Shown piece after piece: positions 1 to 6,213 of a stretch of 7,951 bases of DNA; position 1 is the stretch's first letter, and each line of letters opens with the position of its first letter. This DNA comes from JAHHLP01 sp041609895 (GTDB lineage: Bacteria; Bacteroidota; Rhodothermia; Rhodothermales; JABDKH01): positions 1 through 7,951 of the forward strand of contig JBFIPX010000158.1 in assembly GCA_041609895.1 (NCBI GenBank), written 5' to 3'. Under the pieces are notes generated by a model, which saw only the letters and a list, made by a program, of their open reading frames with translations, was not told the origin of the DNA and searched no databases. The position numbers were made by a program, and so were the translations under genes.

Positions 1-90
1 CGACGGCCGACGACACGATGGATCAATGTCCCGGTCCTTCCCCATGGGCATCGAAAGCGGCCGAAGAACTTGCAGATGTTTCCGACGGCG

Positions 91-2142
91 CTACTTCACC
101 CGCACCACGCTACCTGCCGAGCTGAAGTCTTCTCCTCGGATCTTGTAGAAATAGAGTCCGCTCGGAAGGTCGCCAGCCTCGAAGCTGATCTCGTGTGTGC
201 CGCCCTCAAGAATCCAGCCGTCGTGCAAGAGTCGCACTTGCCGCCCTAACGCGTCATAGAGATCAATCTGCACTTGCTGGCTTCGATTCACCCTCAGGCC
301 AAACGTTGTCTCCGAGCGAAAGGGGTTAGGAAACGCAACGTCTACCTGGAAAAGCGCGGGCGCCCCGGGGACGGCCTCCTCGACAGCGACTCCGAGTGAA
401 CGACCCAGCAGCAGGCCTTGCGGAGCACGACCGGTATCCATCACAATTACTTCGTGGTCTGATCCGTCGAGGTTTGCGCGTTCGATTCGCTCGTCTTGGA
501 ACCAATACATTTTCGAGTCCACAAGGTCGAGGGTAAGGTTCCGGCGGTCATCCGCTCCGGAGGGTGCCAGCAACTCCTCAATGTTGGAGCCGTCGAGATC
601 CGCCCGCGAGAGCGCGAGATCCGCCCAGTACATTTTTCCCCCGGCTGGATGCAGCACGAAGCCGCCGCCGGCAAGCTGCCCGGTCACGAGATCCTCTATG
701 TCGGTACCGTCAAGATCGGCGCGGCTTATTCGAGGATCAGCCGGCGTGTCAGTATACCAGTAGACCTTGCCTCCAACGGCGTCGATGCTAAACGTCTCTA
801 TGTCCGTCGACGTGACAATTTCCGCCACGTCCGACCCGTCGAGGTTCGCACTTTGAACACTGCCCCTGCTATCGCCGATCCAGTACATCTTGCCATTCGC
901 GCCGTCAACGACAAGGTGCTCACCGGAAAAAAAAGGATCGTCAACAACGTGTTCTTCTGCCGTTCCGTCGTTGTTAGCCCGGAAGATCCCATCAAAACGG
1001 TCGATCCAGTAGAGCTTGTCGTTTGCAGCGTCTACGACGAGCTGGTCCGCAGTGATCGGCCCATGCAGATCCTCGATCCCAGTTCCGTCAAGATCGCCCC
1101 TTTGGATGTAAGGGTTGGACGACAACCAATAGAGTTTTCCGGCACCTATATCAATAGTCAGCGATCTGACCGACCACATTCCAACAACATACGTCGACTG
1201 GTCAAGACCATCGATCGAAGATCCCTGAATGCTACTTCTTTCACGCCGCTCGTCTTCCAAAACGAAAAGGCGCGATCGTGCCGGGTCAACTGCGATGTCG
1301 GTCGGACCGACGACCTGAAGTGGGAGATCTTCGATACCTGAGCCGTCGAGGTTCGCTCGGCGGACCGATCCCTCGACAGAGCCGACCGCCCAGTCGACCC
1401 AATATATTTTGCCTGCCGTCAAGTCTAGACTAATCCCGCCACGGCCGCTCAGGCTGATCACCGGTTCGATGGACGACCCATCAAGATTGGCGCGCGTAAT
1501 CTCGCCTGCGGAGGTGTTTACCCAGTACATCTTATCACTGGCCACATCCAGCTCCAAGTGCCCGAGATCCGCCGACGGGACCGTCACCAGCAACTCGGAG
1601 TTCGTCCCATCGAAGTTTGCTCTCCGTACGACTCCATCATCTCCATCCGAGTCTGTCCAGTACACTTGCTGCGCAACCACGTCCACAGCAATGCCGGTTG
1701 GACTATCTACGCCATCAATAACCTCTTCCACCGCGGACCCGTCTAGATTGGCCCTCTCGATTCTGCGCTGCACAATATTCGTCCAATACGCCTTCCCGGC
1801 GGCGACGTCGAGCGCCACATCGTGCGCGGTACCCCCGACCTCAATATCGTATGCGACCCGATCACCGTTCCCGGTTCGTCCGATCGTAGAGGCATCTGCC
1901 CAATAGAGGTCGCCGGTGGAGGCATCCACTGTAATTCCTCCCGGGACCAGGAATCGATACTCTATTAGGATTTCCTGGGAGGAGCCGTCCAGATTAGCCT
2001 GGCTGATGTGCTGATCTTCGTTATTGAGCCAGTAGACCTTCGGCTGGCCGCTAGCCAAAGGTGCGACGAGCAAAACAAGCAAAGCAATCGAACGTGCACA
2101 GAGCCGGACGGAGTGCAGCGGTCGCTGTATGGTGCAGGTCAT
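91..2142 (-). CDS. Secreted YWTD-repeat beta-propeller protein with T9SS C-terminal sorting domain
   Basis: The 683-residue product opens with a Sec signal peptide: basic n-region, hydrophobic core SIALLVLLVAPLA at about 18-30, probable cleavage near ASG-Q at 31-33. Residues 36-565 hold thirteen repeats of about 42 residues, patterned as (V/M/L)YW.D...IxRANLDGS.IE.L......IxVD...GK. This is the LDL-receptor class B (YWTD) propeller pattern. YW pairs lie at about 37, 80, 119, 161, 206, 247, 338, 378, 420, 461, 505 and 546; the repeat near 292 (LFVLED) is degenerate. Residues about 600-683 form a T9SS type A sorting domain (FPNPF at 604-608, LYDALGRQV, LPSGLYFYKI), so the protein is probably carried across the outer membrane and cell-attached or released. 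YWTD propellers usually bind protein or glycan partners; the ligand here is unknown. The start is placed by the signal peptide; no convincing Shine-Dalgarno precedes it. The gene is divergent from the isomerase-like gene. Fold and export route are confident; function is not. Confidence 0.93.
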   Translation of the reverse strand: MTCTIQRPLHSVRLCARSIALLVLLVAPLASGQPKVYWLNNEDQHISQANLDGSSQEILIEYRFLVPGGITVDASTGDLYWADASTIGRTGNGDRVAYDIEVGGTAHDVALDVAAGKAYWTNIVQRRIERANLDGSAVEEVIDGVDSPTGIAVDVVAQQVYWTDSDGDDGVVRRANFDGTNSELLVTVPSADLGHLELDVASDKMYWVNTSAGEITRANLDGSSIEPVISLSGRGGISLDLTAGKIYWVDWAVGSVEGSVRRANLDGSGIEDLPLQVVGPTDIAVDPARSRLFVLEDERRERSSIQGSSIDGLDQSTYVVGMWSVRSLTIDIGAGKLYWLSSNPYIQRGDLDGTGIEDLHGPITADQLVVDAANDKLYWIDRFDGIFRANNDGTAEEHVVDDPFFSGEHLVVDGANGKMYWIGDSRGSVQSANLDGSDVAEIVTSTDIETFSIDAVGGKVYWYTDTPADPRISRADLDGTDIEDLVTGQLAGGGFVLHPAGGKMYWADLALSRADLDGSNIEELLAPSGADDRRNLTLDLVDSKMYWFQDERIERANLDGSDHEVIVMDTGRAPQGLLLGRSLGVAVEEAVPGAPALFQVDVAFPNPFRSETTFGLRVNRSQQVQIDLYDALGRQVRLLHDGWILEGGTHEISFEAGDLPSGLYFYKIRGEDFSSAGSVVRVK
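448..2037 (-). repeat. Tandem YWTD/NLDG coding repeats (13 units of about 120-135 bp)
   Basis: This internal repeat array lies in the propeller gene. On the plus strand a degenerate motif like CCGTCGAGGTTCGC (complement of the codons for RANLDG) recurs about every 130 bp, alternating with the complement of the YW.D codons. Versions include CCGTCAAGATCGGC, CCATCAAGATTGGC, CCGTCTAGATTGGC and CCGTCCAGATTAGC. The copies differ at many synonymous sites, so the array is old and constrained at the protein level rather than freshly duplicated. The second unit (residues about 80-100) lacks the NLDG element and the seventh (about 292-311) lacks YW, giving a 6+1+6 arrangement that would fit two six-bladed propellers. 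Confidence 0.85.
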
Positions 2143-2174
2143 TTTAGCTGCCGGTTGCTATCGGCATACGCATG

Positions 2175-2202
2175 AACGTAGCCGACCCGTACAGCCTGTG
2201 AA
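2175..2202 (-). promoter_or_regulatory. Candidate promoter for the propeller gene
   Basis: Read on the minus strand, TTCACA (2202-2197; five of six matches to TTGACA) is followed after 16 bp by TACGTT (2180-2175; three of six matches to TATAAT). Transcription would start roughly 25-30 bases before the ATG at 2142. The second box also loosely resembles a Bacteroidota TAnnTTTG element. This is a pattern match by eye and the boxes are weak. Confidence 0.25.
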
Positions 2203-2289
2203 TACGAATTTTTTTCGACCGGTGCAAGCGTATCGGCGCAAGCACCGCTCGCGCATCAGAATCGTCTCTCTTTGCCAGTCGGAAGGGCA

Positions 2290-2322
2290 ATTGTCAGTTC
2301 GACGAGGGGCTTTTTAACTTGG
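2290..2322 (+). promoter_or_regulatory. Candidate promoter for the isomerase-like gene
   Basis: ATTG at 2290-2293 and TAACTTGG at 2315-2322, spaced by 21 bp, approximate the Bacteroidota promoter form TTTG-N19-21-TAnnTTTG, with five of six fixed bases in the second box. Read as sigma-70 it is TTGTCA-18 bp-TAACTT, which is weaker. The leader would be about 110 bases. Pattern match only. Confidence 0.25.
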
Positions 2323-2439
2323 TGCCCGAGAGTGCCCAATCACAAGAACCTGCAATGACCAGCACGCCAAACTATGTTCGGCCCAGATGCCGGCGCCAAA
2401 CTGGAACATCCTTCCTTTCTGTAGTCCAACTCACCTCCT

Positions 2440-3603
2440 ATGAACCTACCCGACCTTCGAATTCAATCAACCAGCCGCGCGCCGGAAGATCTGGCAGCCC
2501 ACCTTCAATCCTTTGAACTCGATCTGAAGTTCAGCGCGGGCGTCTGGTTCTTTTCTCCGGCTGACTCGCGGTTCCACGGGCGCTACAAGAAGGACCTGCC
2601 GCTGGAAGCGAGACTCGACATTGCCGCAAGCCTCAAGGACTACGGCCTGTCGGCGATGGAGGCGCACTACCCGAATGAAATCAACGAGGACAATGTTGAC
2701 GTATGGAAGGATTTCCAGCGCGATACAGGCATTCGTCTTCTCACGGTCATACCCCTCCTCTTCTATCCGAAGGAGTTCGAGTTCGGCTCTCTGTCAAGTC
2801 CGATCAGGGAGTCTCAACAGCAGGCGATCGAGCGGGCGAAGGGTGCGTTCCGGATGTGCCACGAGGTCGGTGCCGACTTCTCCATCATCTGGGCGGGCAT
2901 CGACGGATATGAGAATCCGTTTGGCATCGACATGGTAGCGATGCGAGGGCGATTCGTCGACGGCCTGGTCGAGGCACTCGACTCCGTTCCCGGCACGCGC
3001 ATCGCATTCGAGCCCAAGCCATACGAACCCCGCGGGCGCATTCTGTACGGACTGACGCCGGAGGGCGTGCTACTGGGCCACCAGGTCGAGTCGCAACTGA
3101 CGTCACAAGAGAACCGAGCCCTTCTCGAAGAGGGGCACAAGCTCGTTTGCATGAACCCGGAGATCGGACACCTGATGATGGGCTTCGAGGACCTTCCTTA
3201 CGCACTGTCGTGGCCCCTCTCGGAGGGGCGCCTGGCACACACGCATTGGAACAGCCAGCCGCTGGGTAACTACGACCAGGACCTGAACGTAGGGGTGATC
3301 TCCCCCGAGCAGATGGAGGCCGGACTCTACACACTGAAGATGCACGGCTACCGGGAGCATTTCGGGATTGACGTCAACCCGGAACGGATGCCCGTCGACG
3401 TGGCACTCAAGAACTCGATGGATGCCCTCCGCGCAGCGAACGACCGCATAAACAACCTTGATCATGCCGCGATCATAGACGCCGCCGAGAACCCGCACAC
3501 CCATCGGGGATGGATTGAGGCCTATCTCATTCGCGCCCGGGCTCCGCATGGATCGAAGCTTGCAAGCATCGACGCGGCGCTATCGACCGTCGTACCCGAC
3601 TAG
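2440..3603 (+). CDS. Xylose-isomerase-like TIM-barrel sugar isomerase
   Basis: The 387-residue protein has no signal peptide and is probably cytoplasmic. Its core matches class I xylose isomerase motifs: EPKPYEPRG (E191, K193; Streptomyces-type XylA E181/K183), NPEIGHLM (E241, H244; E217/H220), NYDQDL (D279, D281; D255/D257) and a late acidic residue in GIDVNPER (D311; D287). H76 in AMEAHYPNE fits catalytic H54, and W151 in IIWAG fits W137. The HIDLNGQ motif is HTHWNSQ here, so metal ligand D245 is replaced by H269. A histidine occurs there in L-rhamnose isomerase and tagatose 3-epimerase relatives. A two-metal aldose-ketose isomerase is likely, but the substrate cannot be read from sequence. 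An in-frame TAG at 2422 and no other start before M73 fix the ATG at 2440. There is no Shine-Dalgarno. The gene ends with tandem stops TAG TGA and stands alone on its strand. Confidence 0.88.
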   Translation: MNLPDLRIQSTSRAPEDLAAHLQSFELDLKFSAGVWFFSPADSRFHGRYKKDLPLEARLDIAASLKDYGLSAMEAHYPNEINEDNVDVWKDFQRDTGIRLLTVIPLLFYPKEFEFGSLSSPIRESQQQAIERAKGAFRMCHEVGADFSIIWAGIDGYENPFGIDMVAMRGRFVDGLVEALDSVPGTRIAFEPKPYEPRGRILYGLTPEGVLLGHQVESQLTSQENRALLEEGHKLVCMNPEIGHLMMGFEDLPYALSWPLSEGRLAHTHWNSQPLGNYDQDLNVGVISPEQMEAGLYTLKMHGYREHFGIDVNPERMPVDVALKNSMDALRAANDRINNLDHAAIIDAAENPHTHRGWIEAYLIRARAPHGSKLASIDAALSTVVPD

Positions 3604-3606
3604 TGA

Positions 3607-3618
3607 CCGTCGCGACGG
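3607..3618. repeat. 12-bp perfect palindrome after the isomerase-like gene
   Basis: CCGTCGCGACGG is self-complementary and begins directly after the tandem stop codons. It has no loop or T-tract, so it is not a standard intrinsic terminator. It could be a protein-binding dyad or chance in GC-rich DNA. Confidence 0.4.
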
Positions 3619-3635
3619 CGTAACCGGCGGGCGGA

Positions 3636-3662
3636 GGCGGACACTGAATAAGCTGGTCCGTC
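3636..3662. terminator. Weak stem-loop between convergent genes
   Basis: GGCGGAC at 3636-3642 can pair with GTCCGTC at 3656-3662, giving seven pairs including one G-U and a loop of 13 bases. It lies between the 3' ends of the isomerase-like gene and the convergent cytochrome gene, where a shared terminator is expected. There is no strong T-tract on either strand, so intrinsic termination is uncertain. Confidence 0.2.
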
Positions 3663-3699
3663 TTCGGTTGACCGCTACTTAAGCCTGACGTCACGCCAC

Positions 3700-4269
3700 C
3701 TACATCGCACTCAGCGAGCCGGTGAAGATATAGTCGTTGTCGCTCTTGGTGGTGTGGCAGGACTGGCATCCCGGTACGCGACCCTCGAGAGCCATTCCGT
3801 TGGGTGCTTTGTCCAGGGAGCCGTCCGGAAGGTGCTTGGTGAAGTACCAGTCGTTGTGATCCGGATTAAACCCTTCGACTTTGTACATCACGGTAACAGC
3901 TGCCAGCGTCGAGTCCGGCATGTAGTTCTCCTTGATCACAATGGCGCCAGGCGGCATCGCGCCCGCGTGCGTGGAGAGCGCCTCAAGAGCGGCCTCGTTC
4001 AGATACGACGTAAGCAGCATCCCGTGAGGCTCTTGTCCGGTGTACAACTCGCCTTTATCGGGCCACAGCGCCCAATTATCCTGATAGCCGACAGCCTCGA
4101 GATAAGCCCACACAGCGGCTCCAGTCGTATCCGGTAAATCTGGCATGGAAGCCTCCGGTGCGGCCTCGTCCGCTGCCGGCGTGGCTTCTTCTTTCTTTGC
4201 ACATCCGATTGCAACGAGGGCTACGAGAACGGCGCAAGCCGCCGTTCTGATTGGTGGTGAATGTCTCAT
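3700..4269 (-). CDS. Cytochrome P460-family c-type haem lipoprotein
   Basis: The 189-residue protein begins with a lipoprotein signal (ALVAIGC, lipidated C23). A charged and Ala/Pro-rich linker follows at about 24-45. The rest matches the cytochrome P460 family: W67, EPHGMLLTSYLNEAAL (80-95), PPGAIVIKENYM (106-117), VMYKVEGFNPDHNDWYF (127-143) and the haem-binding CQSCH (C168, C171, H172) near the C terminus, followed by the family-typical DYIF. Haem c would be bound through C168 and C171 with H172 as proximal ligand. P460 proteins of ammonia oxidisers oxidise hydroxylamine through a haem carrying a lysine cross-link; others bind NO or have unknown roles. K113 occupies the VKE-type site where I recall the Nitrosomonas cross-linking lysine. 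AGAGG six bases before the ATG supports this start. It is divergent from the small membrane protein gene. Family is confident; substrate unknown. Confidence 0.88.
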   Translation of the reverse strand: MRHSPPIRTAACAVLVALVAIGCAKKEEATPAADEAAPEASMPDLPDTTGAAVWAYLEAVGYQDNWALWPDKGELYTGQEPHGMLLTSYLNEAALEALSTHAGAMPPGAIVIKENYMPDSTLAAVTVMYKVEGFNPDHNDWYFTKHLPDGSLDKAPNGMALEGRVPGCQSCHTTKSDNDYIFTGSLSAM

Positions 4270-4433
4270 TTATAGCCTCTGAAATAACCTCTGCGTTGGG
4301 GACCGTGGTCAATTAACCCTACCGGGGACCGGTTTCCAAATGTCGAGTATGTCCGGGGACGCCTCGTGGCTTTCGCCAGCGATCGATCTTCCCGATCTTA
4401 TCCTGACCAAACCAACCACAGGTGAGAGCAGGC
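4270..4433. promoter_or_regulatory. Divergent intergenic region with GGGGAC repeats
   Basis: This 164-bp gap must hold the control regions of the P460 gene (minus) and the small membrane protein gene (plus). GGGGACCG occurs at 4298-4305 and 4324-4331, and a shorter GGGGAC at 4355-4360, all in the same orientation and 26 and 31 bp apart. The middle copy lies in a small dyad, ACCGG-GGA-CCGGT (4321-4333). These could be binding sites for a regulator. I could not assign convincing promoter boxes here. Confidence 0.35.
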
Positions 4434-4664
4434 ATGGACCATTCGGAAGAAATCCTGAAGGTACTTCAGGAAATCCGCGACTCGCAGCGGGAACACCACG
4501 ACGAATACCGGAAAGTTGCTGCACAATCTGTTGCGCTGCAGGAAGATGCAGTGGCCCGGCAGAAGTTTGTTACCGACCTGTACAAGAAGGTCCTTGTCGC
4601 CGGTGGCATTCTGGTCCTCATTCTTCTGGTTCTGATTCTTTACCTGATGCGCTTCTTCTTCTAG
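4434..4664 (+). CDS. Small coiled-coil, single-TM membrane protein
   Basis: The product is 76 residues and I do not recognise a named family. Residues about 1-50 are strongly charged and look helical (EEILKVLQEIRDSQREHH, then VALQEDAVARQKF), consistent with a coiled coil. Residues about 53-72 form one hydrophobic helix (VLVAGGILVLILLVLILYLM) ending in MRFFF. Basic residues KK before the helix and the extreme C-terminal hydrophobic segment suggest a tail-anchored inner-membrane protein with its helix in the cytoplasm. The ATG at 4434 is preferred because AGGTGA (4420-4425) precedes it by 8 bases; a GTG at 4422 would overlap that site and add four residues. The M19 dipeptidase gene follows after 149 bp on the same strand, so co-transcription is possible but unproven. 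It may be a membrane scaffold or small regulatory subunit; nothing in the sequence decides this. Confidence 0.72.
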   Translation: MDHSEEILKVLQEIRDSQREHHDEYRKVAAQSVALQEDAVARQKFVTDLYKKVLVAGGILVLILLVLILYLMRFFF

Positions 4665-4674
4665 CCCGCGCGGG
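4665..4674. repeat. 10-bp palindrome after the small membrane protein gene
   Basis: CCCGCGCGGG starts immediately after the TAG stop. It is perfectly self-complementary but has no loop and no T-tract, so a terminator role is not supported. The rest of the gap to 4813 shows no gene; an AAGAGG at 4803-4808 serves the downstream start. Confidence 0.3.
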
Positions 4675-4813
4675 AGTCGGCCTTGCCCGGCATTGTCCGC
4701 ACGGATCCTGCAGTTCGTCAGTGAATGCCCTCTCGCCGAGCAACAGTGTTCGGGAAGAAGTCTATGCCGAAGTTCTTATCCTTAGAACCCCTCCCTCCAC
4801 CCAAGAGGCTCGA

Positions 4814-6007
4814 ATGCGCTTACCGATATTCACCGCCATGCTGGCGACTACGATTCTGACAGCCGGCTGCCGGCAGACCGAGACCAAAACACCTTACCCC
4901 CACCTCGAAAGGGCGCAAGAGATCGCACAGAAATACGTAATGGTCGACGGGCATGTCGATGTCCCCTACCGCATGACGGAAAAAACGGAGGACATCAGCG
5001 TGGAGGCCGGCGGACACTTCGACTACCCGAGAGCTGTTGCCGGTGGTCTCGACGCGCCGTTTATGTCTATCTATCTGCCCGCCACCCGCCAGACTATTCC
5101 CGGCTCGTCAAAAGCCCTGGCCGATTCGTTGATCGATCTCGTTGAAGCGTTCGTCGAGAGATCGCCGGAGAAATTTGCCCTCGCCTCTTCACCGGAAGAG
5201 ATCAGGGCCAACTTTGAGCGCGGCGTCATGTCGCTTCCGATGGGGATGGAGAATGGTTCGGGCATCGAGGATGATCTCGCGAACCTGCAGCATTTCTACG
5301 ACCGCGGAATCCGATACATCACCCTGACGCATTCCAAGGTCAATCGTATTAGCGACTCCTCCTACGACACCACGCGTACGTGGAACGGCCTGAGCGACTT
5401 CGGCATGGACGTCGTCCGTGAGATGAACCGGCTGGCCATCATGGTGGATATCTCACACGTGTCCGACAGTGCTTTCTATGATGTGATGCGAATTACCGAG
5501 GCACCGGCGATCGCATCGCACTCGTCCGCTCGCATATTCACCCCCGGATGGGAGCGAAACATGAGCGACGCAATGATCCGCGCGCTGGCGGAAAACGGTG
5601 GCGTCATCATGATCAACTTCGGCTGTGCATTTCTGACTGAGGAAAGTCAAAGAGCGAGTGACCGGGTCTCCGACTACCGCGACGAGCATGGTCTGTCAAG
5701 CGAAGACCCCGAATATCTCCGGTTCAAAGAGGAGAACACGGTGCATGCAGACGTGCATGACGTCGTGAAACACATCAATCACGCGGTCGACCTTGTCGGG
5801 GTGGACCATGTCGGGCTCGGTTCCGACTTCGACGGCGTATCCTGGATTCCGATTGGCCTCGAGGACGCCTCGAAGTACCCGAATTTGATCGGCCTGCTGA
5901 TTGAGGAGGGCTACAGCGAGCAGGACATTGCGAAGATCATGGGCGCGAATGTGTTGCGGGTGTGGGAAAAGGTCGAGGCAGTTGCTGAGAGGATGGTTGC
6001 GGGATGA
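4814..6007 (+). CDS. Membrane dipeptidase lipoprotein, peptidase family M19
   Basis: The 397-residue protein starts with a lipoprotein signal (TILTAGC, lipidated C19), so it acts at the envelope outside the cytoplasm. The rest is a full-length M19 TIM barrel that hydrolyses dipeptides with a binuclear zinc site; some homologues accept D-residues. Visible residues are VDGHVDV (H47, D49), E146 in GMENGS, GIRYITLTHS (165-174), DISHVSD (H215), ASHSSAR (H236), ERNMSD (R248, matching the substrate-binding Arg of human DPEP1) and HVGLGSDFDG (D338). The metal set (HxD, Glu, His, His) and the Asp are intact, so activity is expected. The ATG at 4814 is chosen because it gives the lipobox and has AAGAGG five bases upstream; an open frame continuing upstream to 4340 is not coding. 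A role in peptide scavenging or peptidoglycan-peptide turnover is inference. It is followed by a 307-bp gap. Confidence 0.95.
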   Translation: MRLPIFTAMLATTILTAGCRQTETKTPYPHLERAQEIAQKYVMVDGHVDVPYRMTEKTEDISVEAGGHFDYPRAVAGGLDAPFMSIYLPATRQTIPGSSKALADSLIDLVEAFVERSPEKFALASSPEEIRANFERGVMSLPMGMENGSGIEDDLANLQHFYDRGIRYITLTHSKVNRISDSSYDTTRTWNGLSDFGMDVVREMNRLAIMVDISHVSDSAFYDVMRITEAPAIASHSSARIFTPGWERNMSDAMIRALAENGGVIMINFGCAFLTEESQRASDRVSDYRDEHGLSSEDPEYLRFKEENTVHADVHDVVKHINHAVDLVGVDHVGLGSDFDGVSWIPIGLEDASKYPNLIGLLIEEGYSEQDIAKIMGANVLRVWEKVEAVAERMVAG

Positions 6008-6130
6008 TCTGATCCATCCCGCCCAGTGCCCTACCGACCAGCGCGGCCACACCAGCAAGCACCCAGCTATTCGAAGACCTGTCCGGCCGCTGCCGCGTCG
6101 CCTGCCCGTCTTGCGCCGGCTCGAATGCTT

Positions 6131-6160
6131 TTGACGGTCATTGCAACCCTGTGTAGTTTG
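6131..6160 (+). promoter_or_regulatory. Candidate promoter for the OmpA-family gene
   Basis: TTGACG (6131-6136, five of six matches to TTGACA) is followed after 17 bp by TAGTTT (6154-6159). Read the Bacteroidota way, TTTG at 6130-6133 is followed after 20 bp by TAGTTTG, one base short of TAnnTTTG. This is the best promoter-like pattern in the window. Transcription would start near 6167, leaving an untranslated leader of about 150 bases that contains the inverted repeat. Confidence 0.38.
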
Positions 6161-6213
6161 TCCTGTAACGGTGCCCGATGACGCCTATACAAGTAGTAAG
6201 CGACCGCTAACAT

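Larger units (their letters stand above)
2143..2439. other. Divergent intergenic region
   Basis: These 297 bases separate the divergent propeller and isomerase-like genes. Short frames cross the region but none has a start signal, recognisable protein character or conserved motif. It must contain the promoters for both flanking genes; weak candidates are listed separately. A small hairpin CGAATTTTTTTCG with a T-rich loop lies near 2204-2216. No tRNA, strong terminator or riboswitch-like fold is evident by eye. Confidence 0.6.

Noticed and set aside
3..125. Plus-strand frame open from the left edge and ending at a TGA at 123-125
   Set aside because: It could be the tail of a convergent gene, but it would overlap the propeller gene's 3' end by about 35 bp and shows no recognisable motif. 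Too little to support.
496..1341. Long open plus-strand frame (281 codons) opposite the propeller gene
   Set aside because: It mirrors the YWTD repeat codons in antisense and has no recognisable domain. The minus-strand reading has a signal peptide, repeats and sorting domain. The recurring coding motif simply keeps stops out of this frame.
1409..1906. Second antisense plus-strand frame over the propeller gene
   Set aside because: Serine/threonine/proline-rich shadow of the repeat codons with no start signal or domain.
2314..2409. Minus-strand 31-codon frame starting MFQFGAGIWAE
   Set aside because: An AGGAAGG-like stretch touches the start and the first residues loosely recall isomerase N termini, but the spacing is wrong, the frame is short and orientation is opposite. 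Likely chance.
2319..2516. Plus-strand 65-codon frame upstream of and overlapping the isomerase-like gene
   Set aside because: No ribosome site, low-complexity composition, and it overlaps a well-supported gene in another frame.
4340..4813. Upstream extension of the dipeptidase frame to an ATG at 4340
   Set aside because: It crosses the small membrane protein gene in another frame, and would bury the lipoprotein signal at 4814 deep in the protein. The internal ATG has a Shine-Dalgarno and a perfect lipobox.
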